NCBI RefSeq assembly: GCF_006715395.1
Contig: NZ_VFNC01000001.1
Location: 2,046,001 to 2,110,000, forward strand
DNA: 64,000 bases
Direction: 5' to 3'
DNA from: Streptomyces sp. SLBN-31
GTDB lineage: Bacteria; Actinomycetota; Actinomycetes; Streptomycetales; Streptomycetaceae
Part shown: positions 1 through 7,756 of the stretch, one piece after another
Position numbering within the stretch: the first letter of the stretch is position 1
How the letters are laid out: every line of letters starts with the position of its first letter
Notes under the pieces: generated by a model
What the model was told of the DNA's origin: nothing
Databases searched by the model: none
What the model saw: only the letters and a program-made list of their open reading frames with translations
Program-made: the position numbers and the translations under genes

Positions 1-242
1 CCGCGGCCCCGGCCGCCCTGCACTCCGTCGGCGAGGCCCTGGCCGGTCACCGCCCGATCGCCCACGCCTCCGCGACGGCCGGCCCCTGCAACATCGTCGC
101 AACCGCGCTGGCGGAGAACACCGCCGCCCTCTACGCCTACCTCAGCGGCCCCCTCGGCCACCTGGAGGGCGTCCAGCACGTGGAGACGACCGTGTTCCTC
201 CGCCGCATCAAACAGCTCACATATCCGCCACCAGCACGCTGA
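1..242 (+). CDS. Lrp/AsnC-family transcriptional regulator, C-terminal end (5' truncated by the window)
   Basis: The frame beginning at base 3 stays open to the TGA at 240-242 and gives 79 residues. The segment TAGPCNIVATALAENTAALY, followed by a Gly-x-Leu-x-Gly-Val run and a closing FLRRIKQLTY, matches the ligand-binding (RAM) domain of Lrp/AsnC regulators, where an asparagine-rich turn precedes the LYxY helix and the protein ends in a positively charged strand. The DNA-binding half lies outside the window, so target and ligand cannot be stated. It is followed directly by a long tandem repeat with no gene. Identification of the family is by pattern only. Confidence 0.7.
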   Translation, partial: AAPAALHSVGEALAGHRPIAHASATAGPCNIVATALAENTAALYAYLSGPLGHLEGVQHVETTVFLRRIKQLTYPPPAR

Positions 243-1017
243 CCGAGCCCTCACCGGGGCTCAGCGGCGGTGCAGTCGGTCGCTGGGCGCGGCGTGAAGG
301 GGGGCTTGCGTGTCCGCTCCCGGCGCGCTGACCGGTGTCCGCGCGGGCCCCAGCGGGGGCGGAGGTCGGTCCACCGGCGCCGGGTGCGTATGAAGGGGGC
401 CGGTAATTCGTTCGCGGCGGGCTGACTGGTGTCGGCGCGGGGGCCGAGTGGCGTCGGTTGGGCGCCCGGCGCGGCGTGAAGGGGGCTTGCGTGTCCGCTC
501 CCGGCTAGCTGACCGGTGTCCGCACGGGCTCCAGCGGGGGGGATTCGGTCCAACGGTGCCGGGTGCCCAGGAAGGGGGCCGGCAATTCGTTCGCGGCGGG
601 CTGACTGGTGTCGGCGCGGGGGCCGAGTGGCGTCGGTTGGGCGCCTGGCGCGGCGTGAAGGGGGCTTGCGTGTCCGCTCCCGGCTAGCTGACCGGTGTCC
701 GCACGGACCTCAGCGGGGGCGGAGGTCGGTCCACCGGCGCCGGGTGCGTTGGAGACCGGTAATTCGTTCCCGGCGTGCTTACCGGGGTCCGCTCGGGGCC
801 GAGTGGCGTCGGTTGGGCGCCTGGCGCGGCGTGAAGGGGGCTTGCCTGTCGGCTGCCCGCTCGCGGGGCGCTGGCGGGTGCGGTCTCGCTCGCCGGGTGC
901 CGCGCGCGGCACGGCGGGGGCCGACTGTGCACTCCCGGCGCGGCTCACCGTTCCGCTCCCTGCCCGCCGACCGGCGCTCGCCCCCGCGGGGGCCTGCCTG
1001 TGCACTCCCGGCGCGGC
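243..1017. repeat. Gene-free higher-order tandem repeat
   Basis: Copies beginning GGCGTGAAGG start at about 291, 473, 652 and 828, giving periods of 182, 179 and 176 bases. Each unit is itself made of two diverged half-units of about 89 bases. Both halves begin GAAGGGGGC and both contain a variant of GCTGACYGGTGTCSGCRCGGG, so the array is an alternating A-B dimer. From 926 a second 73-base repeat takes over and runs into the end of the LysR gene. Open frames exist on both strands, but they differ between copies because 179 is not a multiple of three, so I regard the stretch as non-coding. Confidence 0.8.
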
Positions 1018-1071
1018 TCACCGTTCCGCTCCTTGCCTGCCGGCCGGCGTTCGCCCCGCGGGGGCCCAGCG
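926..1071. repeat. 73-bp direct repeat overlapping the 3' end of the LysR gene
   Basis: TGTGCACTCCCGGCGCGGCT begins at 926 and again at 999. The two 73-base copies differ at only a few positions. The stop codon (1018-1020) and the last codons of the LysR gene lie inside the second copy, so the first copy looks like a duplicate of the gene's terminal segment placed beyond the stop. Confidence 0.75.
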
Positions 1072-1938
1072 GCGGTGCAGGCGGTCGCCGGCTGCCAGGA
1101 TCGCTGCCGCCAGTGCGTCGGCCGCGCTCTGGGCGGAGGACCGGCGTCGGCCGTGGACGAGTACGAAGTCGACCTTGCCCAGCTCCGGCAGCCCCGCCCG
1201 CTCAGGTATCCGGGTGAGGCCCGGCGGGACGAGTCCCCGGGAGTGGGCCATCACGCCGAGCCCCGCCCGGGCCGCCGCGATCAGTCCGTTGAGGCTGGCG
1301 CTGGTGCAGGCGATGCGCCAGGGCCGGCCCACGCGCTCCAGCGACTCCAGGGCCACGGCCCGGGTGATGCCCGGCGGCGGGAAGACGATCAGCGGGACCG
1401 GCCGGTCCGGGTCCAGGCGCAGCCGTTCCGCGCCGATCCAGACGAGCTCGTCGTGCCAGACCAGTTCCCCGCGCGGGTCCTCGGGCCGCCGCTTCGCCAG
1501 CACCAGGTCCAGCTTCCCGGCCTGCAGCTGTTCGTGCAGGGTGCCCGACAGCTCCACGGTCAGCTCCAGGTCCACGTCGGGATGGTCGTGGCGGAAGCCC
1601 TCCAGGATCTCCGGCAGCCGGGTCAGCACGAAGTCCTCCGAGGCGCCGAAGCGGAGCCGGCCGCGCAGCCGCGTGCCCGCGAAGAAGGCCGTCGCCTGTT
1701 CGTGCACCTCCAGGATGCGGCGCGCGAAGCCCAGCATCGCCTCACCGTCCTCCGTCAGCTCCACGGAGTGCGTGTCCCGGGAGAACAGCCGGCGGCCGGT
1801 GGCTTCCTCGAGGCGGCGCACGTGCTGACTGACCGTGGACTGCCGCAGCCCGAGCCGCCGAGCGGCCTGAGTGAAGCTCAGGGTCTGCGAGACCGCCAGA
1901 AAAGTACGCAGGTGGGAGGGCTCGTACATGAGTTCCAC
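1018..1938 (-). CDS. LysR-family transcriptional regulator
   Basis: A 306-residue protein of usual LysR length. Residues 6-63 form the winged helix-turn-helix (core SFTQAARRLGLRQSTVSQHV), followed by a helical linker and a two-lobed inducer-binding domain (GRLRFGASEDF, then LPEILEGFRHDHPDVDLEL). The start at 1938 is followed by a second in-frame ATG at 1929, either of which could be used. The gene is divergent from an SBF-like transporter, and an 8-bp perfect inverted repeat sits 9 bases upstream of its start, so it probably controls itself and the transporter. The C-terminal tail (after about residue 285) is low-complexity and coincides with a 73-bp DNA repeat, so it may not be part of the fold. 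The inducer is unknown. Confidence 0.9.
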   Translation of the reverse strand: MELMYEPSHLRTFLAVSQTLSFTQAARRLGLRQSTVSQHVRRLEEATGRRLFSRDTHSVELTEDGEAMLGFARRILEVHEQATAFFAGTRLRGRLRFGASEDFVLTRLPEILEGFRHDHPDVDLELTVELSGTLHEQLQAGKLDLVLAKRRPEDPRGELVWHDELVWIGAERLRLDPDRPVPLIVFPPPGITRAVALESLERVGRPWRIACTSASLNGLIAAARAGLGVMAHSRGLVPPGLTRIPERAGLPELGKVDFVLVHGRRRSSAQSAADALAAAILAAGDRLHRRWAPAGRTPAGRQGAER

Positions 1939-1946
1939 GGTAGCCG

Positions 1947-1967
1947 GTCATCGCGAACGGCGATGAC
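1947..1967. promoter_or_regulatory. Candidate LysR operator
   Basis: GTCATCGC (1947-1954) and GCGATGAC (1960-1967) form a perfect 8-bp inverted repeat with a 5-base spacer, in the divergent LysR/SBF-like intergenic region. The size and position suit autoregulation. No experimental support is visible. Confidence 0.5.
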
Positions 1968-2014
1968 AGTCAGAGCGGTATGACGGATTCCCGATCGCTC
2001 GTCGGAGGAGGACC

Positions 2015-3124
2015 ATGGAGCGGGGGACTCCGTGCCTCCCACACCCAGTACCGCCGACAGCGACAAGCAAGTGGAGCACCGTGAAACGCCTGCGATGGCC
2101 GAGCTGGATGCCGATCGACCCGTACATCCTGCTGCTGCTCGGGACGGTGGGCCTGGCGGCCCTGTTCCCGGCGCGCGGGACGGGGGCCGACGTGGCCTCG
2201 GGCGCCTCCACGGCGGCGATCGCCTTCCTCTTCTTCCTGTACGGCGCCCGGCTGTCCACGCGTGAGGCGCTGGACGGACTCAGGCACTGGCGACTGCACG
2301 GCACCGTCCTCGCCTGTACGTTCGTGGTCTTCCCACTGCTGGGCCTGGCCGCCCGGGGCCTCGTCCCGGTCTTCCTGACCCACCCGCTCTACCAGGGCCT
2401 GCTCTTCCTCACCCTCGTCCCGTCCACCATCCAGTCGTCGATCGCCTTCACGTCGATCGCCCGCGGCAACGTCCCCGCCGCGATCTGCGCGGGCTCCTTC
2501 TCCTCCCTCGTCGGCATCGTCGTCACCCCGCTGCTGGCGGCCGCCCTCCTCGGCAACAGCGGCGGCGGCTTCAGCGCCGACTCGCTCGTCAAGATCGTGC
2601 TGCAGCTGCTGGTGCCGTTCCTGGCCGGGCAGGTCCTGCGCCCCTGGATCGGCGGCTTCGTCGCCCGGCACAAGAAGGTCCTCGGCCTGGTCGACCGCGG
2701 CTCGATCCTGCTGGTCGTCTACACCGCGTTCAGCCAAGGCATGGTCCAGGGCATCTGGCGCCAGGTGAGCCCGGTCCGGCTGGGAGGCCTGCTGGTCGTC
2801 GAGGCGCTGCTGCTCGCCGTGATGCTGGCGCTCACCTGGTACGGCGCCAAGGCACTGCGGTTCGACCGCGAGGACCGCATCGCGATCCAGTTCGCCGGCT
2901 CCAAGAAGTCCCTCGCCTCCGGACTGCCCATGGCCAGCGTCCTGTTCGGCGCCCACGCCTCACTGGCGGTGCTGCCGCTGATGCTCTTCCACCAGATGCA
3001 GCTGATGGTGTGCGCGGTGATCGCCAAGCGCCGCTCGCGCGACCCCCTCGACGACGACGTCACCGGGTCCGCACCAGCCGCACCGTCACGAAACGCGGTC
3101 GGTACAGGGACACGTTCGCGTTGA
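2015..3124 (+). CDS. Bile acid:sodium symporter-like (SBF_like) membrane transporter
   Basis: A polytopic membrane protein. After PIDPYILLLLGTVGLAALFP come about ten hydrophobic segments with the family's small-residue motifs (FLFFLYGARLSTREALDGL, and a conserved AGSKKSLASGLPMASVLF near the end). This is the SBF_like (YfeH-type) branch of the bile acid/sodium symporter superfamily, about 340 residues long; the substrate is not predictable. The ATG at 2015 has an excellent ribosome-binding site (GGAGGAGGACC). However, family members usually begin near KRLRWPSW, which matches the in-frame GTG at 2081 (also preceded by GGAG), so the first 22 residues are uncertain. The 3' end overlaps the convergent gene by 65 bases. 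Confidence 0.85.
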   Translation: MERGTPCLPHPVPPTATSKWSTVKRLRWPSWMPIDPYILLLLGTVGLAALFPARGTGADVASGASTAAIAFLFFLYGARLSTREALDGLRHWRLHGTVLACTFVVFPLLGLAARGLVPVFLTHPLYQGLLFLTLVPSTIQSSIAFTSIARGNVPAAICAGSFSSLVGIVVTPLLAAALLGNSGGGFSADSLVKIVLQLLVPFLAGQVLRPWIGGFVARHKKVLGLVDRGSILLVVYTAFSQGMVQGIWRQVSPVRLGGLLVVEALLLAVMLALTWYGAKALRFDREDRIAIQFAGSKKSLASGLPMASVLFGAHASLAVLPLMLFHQMQLMVCAVIAKRRSRDPLDDDVTGSAPAAPSRNAVGTGTRSR

Positions 3125-4268
3125 TGCCCGCCGAAGCACCGGCCGTCTGCAGCCAGTTGACGTCGTAGCTGAGCACCAGCCGCCCCCTGTCGGACACGGC
3201 GGGATGCGCCTGCGGGTTGTACGCGGCGACCTCGGACGTCGGCAGCGAGGCGCCGAAGTTCCTCGTCGGGCCGTGCCACGGCCCCGTGGGGGAGCAGGCC
3301 CAGTAGGAGGTCACGGTGGTCAGCCCCGCGCTGCCCGCGGCCATCGTGAACAGCACGTACGTGCCGTCGTGGCGCACCACGGAGAACGCGCTGCCCACCT
3401 TCGCCCCGCGCACCGCGGCGGCCCGCGCCCCCCACCCCACGCCGTCCCAGTACCGCCAGGCCGACGGATCCCCGAGCCGGCCCTCCGGCACGCGCGCCAC
3501 ATAGGCCGAGGACGACGGGCGGGACGCCGCCTGCCCGTCGTCGCCGCCGAACACATAGCTCCAGCCGCCCTTCTCGACCAGCGTCGTCCCGAACAGGACC
3601 CGGCGCGAGGGGTCGGCGACCAGGCTCTGGTCGAGCACCTTCACCACCGACTCCACCCGCAGGTCGGGCAGCGACAGCGTGGCCACCTCGGTGGCGGTCG
3701 GCACACCGTAGATCCACGGCGGCTGTCCCGCCGTCCGCACCCACAGCAGCACCCGGACGACCTTCTCGGACGAGCCGGGGGAGCGGGGCTCGACGCGGGC
3801 CGCGACGGGCCAGCGCCACTGGTTCGCCGCCGGGTCGGCGAAGAGCGGGGCGGGGAGGGTGGCCTGCAACCGGCCGTCGCGCATCACCACGGCCGAGTTG
3901 CGCACGAGCGGCGCCGAGGTGTCCCGCCAGGAGGCCGACTCGCCGACCGGGTTGGGCGGGGCGTGCACCTGGCCCAGATAGGTGTCCGAGAACAGCCACA
4001 GCACCCGCCTGTCCGGCAGCCGCACCGAGTGGGTGCCGTCGCCGCCGGTCCAGTCGTCGCCGCGGGTCGGGTCGTCGCCGTAGCGGGTGAACTCGTCCGT
4101 GAGCCGGTCGTCCCTGGACCACGAGGAGACCGTGTACGGCGCGCACCCGCCGCCCTGCCGTCCGCCGTGGTCCGGGAGGGCGGTGAGCAGCACGGCCGCG
4201 AGGACCAGCGTCAGCAGCAGGCCGACGCCGGTCCCCGTCCGCTGTCGTGCTCGTACGTCGTCGGGCAC
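3060..4268 (-). CDS. Exported or membrane-anchored beta-propeller protein (DUF4185/DUF5005-like)
   Basis: 402 residues starting at a GTG. The N-terminal hydrophobic helix GVGLLLTLVLAAVLLTALPD looks like a signal anchor or signal peptide. The rest resembles the five-bladed propeller domain annotated DUF4185/DUF5005: repeated blade strands such as VLWLFSDTYLGQVH, SYVFGGDDG, YVLFTMAAGSAG and RLVLSYDVNW. These proteins resemble glycosidases but have no firmly assigned activity. It starts 10 bases after the sialidase stop on the same strand, so the two are probably co-transcribed and act on the same extracellular glycan. The 3' end overlaps the convergent transporter gene. Confidence 0.75.
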   Translation of the reverse strand: MPDDVRARQRTGTGVGLLLTLVLAAVLLTALPDHGGRQGGGCAPYTVSSWSRDDRLTDEFTRYGDDPTRGDDWTGGDGTHSVRLPDRRVLWLFSDTYLGQVHAPPNPVGESASWRDTSAPLVRNSAVVMRDGRLQATLPAPLFADPAANQWRWPVAARVEPRSPGSSEKVVRVLLWVRTAGQPPWIYGVPTATEVATLSLPDLRVESVVKVLDQSLVADPSRRVLFGTTLVEKGGWSYVFGGDDGQAASRPSSSAYVARVPEGRLGDPSAWRYWDGVGWGARAAAVRGAKVGSAFSVVRHDGTYVLFTMAAGSAGLTTVTSYWACSPTGPWHGPTRNFGASLPTSEVAAYNPQAHPAVSDRGRLVLSYDVNWLQTAGASAGINANVSLYRPRFVTVRLVRTR

Positions 4269-4278
4269 CCACGGGACG

Positions 4279-6147
4279 TTAGTGGCTGTCGCTCACCCGG
4301 TCCATGGGCAGCCACAGGACGGTGTCCTTCAAGGGCGCGTCCCGCCCGGTGATCTCCTCGTCGCTCAGGGCCCGGTCCCACACATGGACGTCGTCGATCG
4401 CGCCGGTGAAGAAGGCACGGCTGTCCATACGCCGGCCGATGTGCACGCCGAACGGGGAGTTGCGGCTGACCGAGCCCGGCACGTCGGCGGCGCCGATGGC
4501 CGTGCCGTCGACGAACAGCGTCAGCCGCCCGCCGCCGCGGCGCAGCGCCAGCCGGTGCCACTGGCCGTCGTTGTGGGCGCCGGTGGTGCGCACGGACACC
4601 GACCGCGGGGCGGCTGCCCCGTCGCGCACCGTGATCAGTCCCTGGATGCGGTCGTTCGCGGGCTCACCGCGCAGCCACACCTGCGGCTGGGTGGGGCCGA
4701 TGCCGCCCATCCACAACAGCGGCTGCTCGCCGGTAGTGGCGGTGTAGCGGAACCACAGCGAGGCGGTGAAGTCCTTGGTCCTGAGCGGCAGCCGGTCGCT
4801 GTAGGGCAGGCGTACGGCGTCGTCGGCGCCGTCGAACTCCAGCGCACCGCCGAGGACGCCCTTCGTCCGCGCGGGCCCGCCGAGCACGGCCGCCGGACGC
4901 GCGTGCCGGGCCAGGTCGGAGGTGGTGGGGTCGGGGCCGCGCCGCGGCCGCAGCCAGTCCTCGGTGAAGCGGGCGAAGCCGATCTCGTCGCGCGCGTCCA
5001 CCGCCCCGCCCTCGTACATCAGCCCCACGGTGTCCCGGTCGATCCGCACCAGGTCGGAGTAGCCGGACCAGTCCGTCGTCACGACCGTGCCGCGGTCCAC
5101 GCTGTCCCAGGTGCGGCCGCCGTCGTAGGAGGAGCGGATCATCATGGTCCGGCGCCGGTCCGGGTCGCCCGGGCAGGCCAGCAGGATGCGGTCGCCCAGG
5201 CGCAGCATCGAGCCCTGGACCTGGGGTGCGTAGAGGTCGGGGAGGTCGCGGAAGGGGCCGGCGAAGCTGTCGCCGCCGTCCCGGCTGACGGCCTGGCTGC
5301 GGTGGCCGAGGTCGGTGCCGTCCTGTTCGCGCCCGCTGACCAGGACCGAGCCGTCGGTGCGCTCGGCGAGGGTGAGCTCGGAGGGCTTCTGCCGGAAGGT
5401 GCCGTCGTCCGCGATCGGCCAGGAGTCCGTGGCACCGGCCCGCCAGTGGTCGCCGCCGTCGTCGCTGACGATCAGTGCCGCGTGGTTGGCGGTGACCCTA
5501 CTGCCGTCCCAGGTCTCGGTGTTGACCCCGAAGACGAGTCGGCCCGGGTGCCTGCCGCGGGTGAGCTGGATGCCGTGCACGGGCCCGGTGGCGTACCAGG
5601 AGTTCCAGTCGGCGGGCAGGATCTCGTCGCTCAGGTCACGCGGCGCCGACCAGGTCAGGCCGTCGTCGTCGCTGTACTGCAGATGCGGGGTCCGGTCGCA
5701 CGGCACCGAGCAACTCGCGCCGTCCGTGCGGCCGGTGTTGTACGTCTCGGCCAGCAGCACGCGACCCGTCTGCCGGTCCACGACCGGCGCCGGATTGCCG
5801 TGCGTGTCACCGGCGCCCGCGGTGACGACGCGCAGCGGGCCCCAGGTGCGCCCACCGTCCGTGGAGCGCTTGAGCACGATGTCGATGTCCGCGGCGTCCC
5901 CGCAGTTCAGCCGTCGTCCCTCGGCGAACGCGAGCAGCGTGCCGGCGTTCGTCCGCACGACGGCCGGTATCCGGAAGCAGGCGTAGCCGGGGTCCTGGGC
6001 GGCCTTGAACAGCACCTGTTGCTCGAACTCGGCCGCGACAGAGGCTGCTTGAGCGCGTGCGGCGGGAGCCGGGAGGACAGCGAGGACCGCGGCGGCGACG
6101 AGCCCGATGCCGACGGCTCTCAGACGGGTGCGAAGACGTGACGGCAT
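4279..6147 (-). CDS. Secreted exo-alpha-sialidase (GH33-like) with C-terminal LamG/concanavalin-like domain
   Basis: The ATG at 6147 gives 622 residues with a clear signal peptide ending PAPAARAQA; a longer frame to 6195 lacks support. The FRIP motif (CFRIPAVV) provides the arginine that binds the sialic acid carboxylate. Five Asp-box repeats follow (STDGGRTW, SDDDGLTW, SDDGGDHW, SRDGGDSF, SYDGGRTW), then a late GYSDLVRIDRDTVGLMYEGG containing the expected Tyr/Glu region. From about residue 440 a LamG-like jelly roll begins (GALEFDGADDAVRLP, ASLWFRYTA, LFVDGTAIGA). It would release terminal sialic acids or related sugars outside the cell. Short direct and inverted CGGACAT repeats lie upstream. 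Confidence 0.9.
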   Translation of the reverse strand: MPSRLRTRLRAVGIGLVAAAVLAVLPAPAARAQAASVAAEFEQQVLFKAAQDPGYACFRIPAVVRTNAGTLLAFAEGRRLNCGDAADIDIVLKRSTDGGRTWGPLRVVTAGAGDTHGNPAPVVDRQTGRVLLAETYNTGRTDGASCSVPCDRTPHLQYSDDDGLTWSAPRDLSDEILPADWNSWYATGPVHGIQLTRGRHPGRLVFGVNTETWDGSRVTANHAALIVSDDGGDHWRAGATDSWPIADDGTFRQKPSELTLAERTDGSVLVSGREQDGTDLGHRSQAVSRDGGDSFAGPFRDLPDLYAPQVQGSMLRLGDRILLACPGDPDRRRTMMIRSSYDGGRTWDSVDRGTVVTTDWSGYSDLVRIDRDTVGLMYEGGAVDARDEIGFARFTEDWLRPRRGPDPTTSDLARHARPAAVLGGPARTKGVLGGALEFDGADDAVRLPYSDRLPLRTKDFTASLWFRYTATTGEQPLLWMGGIGPTQPQVWLRGEPANDRIQGLITVRDGAAAPRSVSVRTTGAHNDGQWHRLALRRGGGRLTLFVDGTAIGAADVPGSVSRNSPFGVHIGRRMDSRAFFTGAIDDVHVWDRALSDEEITGRDAPLKDTVLWLPMDRVSDSH

Positions 6148-6180
6148 GGTGCGAACCTGCCCTTCAGAGGTCCTTACGAC

Positions 6181-6212
6181 CGGACATCCGGACATCCGAC
6201 GTCCAATGTCCG
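6181..6212 (-). promoter_or_regulatory. Candidate operator for the sialidase gene
   Basis: CGGACATC occurs twice in tandem (6181-6188 and 6189-6196), and the inverse ATGTCCG occurs at 6206-6212. The cluster is 34-65 bases upstream of the sialidase start and includes a CGGACAT-N10-ATGTCCG inverted repeat, a good layout for a dimeric repressor. The regulator is not encoded next to it. Confidence 0.4.
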
Positions 6213-6271
6213 TGTCGCAAAGGCTAGTTGTGGTCTGAGAGGAGCCACAAGAAGCGTGCGGCCACTTGCTG

Positions 6272-7189
6272 TCAGGGCCGCAGGACCACCTTCCCGAGGT
6301 TGCTGCGCGACTCGATCACCGCATGGGCCTTCGCAGCGTCCTCCAACGCGAACTCCCCGTGTACGACGGGCTTCACCGCACCCTCCGCGAACAGCCGCCA
6401 CAGCTCCTGCCGCCACCGCTTGTACAACTCCGGCTTCCCGCGCGCGATCCGCGCCATCTGGAAGCCGATCACCGACTTGGCGCCCACGAGCAGGTCGTAC
6501 GCCCGGACGGTCCCGCCGCCCGAGCTGTACGCCACCAGCCGCCCACCGGGAGCCAGCGCGGCCACCGCCGGACCGAGCAGCTCCCCGCCCACCGCGTCGA
6601 GGACGTAGTCGACGGGCTCGCCCCAGCTCTCGTCGTCGTAGCGGATCACGTCATCGGCGCCGAGGGAGCGCACGAAGTCACCCTTTCCCTTGTCGGACAC
6701 GGCCCCGACGACCCGGCCCGCGCCCCGCGTCCGCGCCAGTTGCACGGCCAGATGGCCCACCCCGCTCGCGGCGGCCGTGACCAGCGCCGCCTCACCCGGC
6801 TCGGGGCGGGCCGCCTCCAGGGCCCCGAGCGCGACCAGGCCGCTGCGGACCAGGGCGACGGCGTCGACGGCGGACGCGACGTCCGGCACCGGCGAGGCCA
6901 TGACCTCCTGCAACAGCGCGAAGTCCGCGGAGCCGTGCCCGAAGACGAGCCCGGTCACCCGGTCGCCGGCACGGAAGCGGCCTACCCCCTCGCCGACGGC
7001 CACCACCTCGCCGGCGATCTCACCGCCCAGCGGGATGGGCTCGGCGGCCTCGGTGACCTTGCGGACGACCGGAAGGGTGACGCCGACCGCCTCGCACCGG
7101 ACGAGGAGCTCGCCGGGGCCGGGCTCCGGAACCTCGGTCTCCTCCAGGAACAGGGGGCCGCCGGTGGACTCGTGGCGGACGCGGCGCAT
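6272..7189 (-). CDS. Zinc-independent quinone oxidoreductase / medium-chain alcohol dehydrogenase family
   Basis: 305 residues from the ATG at 7189, preceded by GGAGGT; the frame extends further upstream but without a ribosome-binding site. The N-terminal GroES-like fold (PEPGPGELLVRCEAVGVTLP) is followed by a Rossmann domain with the NADPH-binding run VTAAASGVGHLAVQLARTRG and the family ending VVHGEFALEDAAKAHAVIES. The cysteine/histidine zinc ligands of true alcohol dehydrogenases are absent, as in the QOR branch, so NADPH-dependent reduction of quinones or enones is likely. It is divergent from a MarR gene with two matching palindromes between them, so induction by an electrophile or phenolic compound is plausible. 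Confidence 0.9.
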   Translation of the reverse strand: MRRVRHESTGGPLFLEETEVPEPGPGELLVRCEAVGVTLPVVRKVTEAAEPIPLGGEIAGEVVAVGEGVGRFRAGDRVTGLVFGHGSADFALLQEVMASPVPDVASAVDAVALVRSGLVALGALEAARPEPGEAALVTAAASGVGHLAVQLARTRGAGRVVGAVSDKGKGDFVRSLGADDVIRYDDESWGEPVDYVLDAVGGELLGPAVAALAPGGRLVAYSSGGGTVRAYDLLVGAKSVIGFQMARIARGKPELYKRWRQELWRLFAEGAVKPVVHGEFALEDAAKAHAVIESRSNLGKVVLRP

Positions 7190-7232
7190 CGCACCTCCAG
7201 GGGTCGTCGGAACGCCTGACAATGACAGTTAT

Positions 7233-7277
7233 CGTTGGGAGCCCCAACGATATCCGATCCCGTTGGGAATCCCAACG
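7233..7277. promoter_or_regulatory. Paired MarR operators
   Basis: CGTTGGGAGCCCCAACG (7233-7249) and CGTTGGGAATCCCAACG (7261-7277) are two copies of the same 7-3-7 perfect palindrome, with centres 28 bases apart. They fill the space between the quinone oxidoreductase and MarR starts. The second ends 22 bases before the MarR ATG, so both genes should be repressed together. Confidence 0.75.
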
Positions 7278-7299
7278 GCTTTCGGCCTAGACTTCCCCC

Positions 7300-7737
7300 A
7301 TGCCCGAAGCCCCGCTCGCCGCGATCCGCTCCCTGCCCAGCTGGTTGCTCGGCCGCGCCGCCGACCGGGGGCGCGCCCTGGTGGCCGAGGCGCTGGCCGC
7401 CGAGGGGCTGAAGATGTGGCACCACGTGGTGCTCTCCGCCGTCCGCGACCTCGCGCCCGTCGCCCAGGCCGACCTCGGCCGCGGCGTGCGGCTCGACCCG
7501 AAGGACCTCGTCGGCGTCCTCAACGACCTCCAGGCCGCCGGCCTCGTCGTCCGCGAACCGGACCCCCGGGACCGCCGCAAGAACGCCGTGTCCCTCACCG
7601 TGCCGGGCGCGCGGCTGCTGGAACGCTGCGAGCAGGCCGCACGGGCGGCCAACGACGAGCTGCTCGCGCCCCTCACGGCGGCTGAGCGTGACCGCTTCCT
7701 GGCCCTGTTGATCCGGATTTCCGGTACGGAGGGCTGA
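7300..7737 (+). CDS. MarR-family transcriptional regulator
   Basis: 145 residues, typical MarR length. The winged-helix core (LKMWHHVVLSAVRDLAPVAQADLGRGV, then LDPKDLVGVLNDLQAAGLVVREPDPRDRRKNAVSLT) contains the wing with the conserved DxRxxxVxLT pattern, flanked by dimerisation helices. The ATG at 7300 lies just downstream of two identical palindromes that it most likely binds. It sits 19 bases upstream of an isochorismatase-like gene on the same strand, which may be co-transcribed. The ligand is unknown. Confidence 0.9.
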   Translation: MPEAPLAAIRSLPSWLLGRAADRGRALVAEALAAEGLKMWHHVVLSAVRDLAPVAQADLGRGVRLDPKDLVGVLNDLQAAGLVVREPDPRDRRKNAVSLTVPGARLLERCEQAARAANDELLAPLTAAERDRFLALLIRISGTEG

Positions 7738-7756
7738 CGACGGATAACGTTCCGTC

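Noticed and set aside
243..1071. CRISPR array
   Set aside because: Units of about 179 and 73 bases without conserved short repeats separated by unique spacers, and no cas genes.
448..1217. Overlapping short frames on both strands in the repeat region
   Set aside because: The repeat period is not a multiple of three, so each copy would encode a different peptide; no ribosome-binding site or known motif.
4087..6141. 684-residue open frame on the plus strand across the sialidase gene
   Set aside because: It is the antisense of a gene with clear sialidase motifs; its residues are a GC-driven mix of Arg, Gly, Val and Ala without motifs or a ribosome-binding site.
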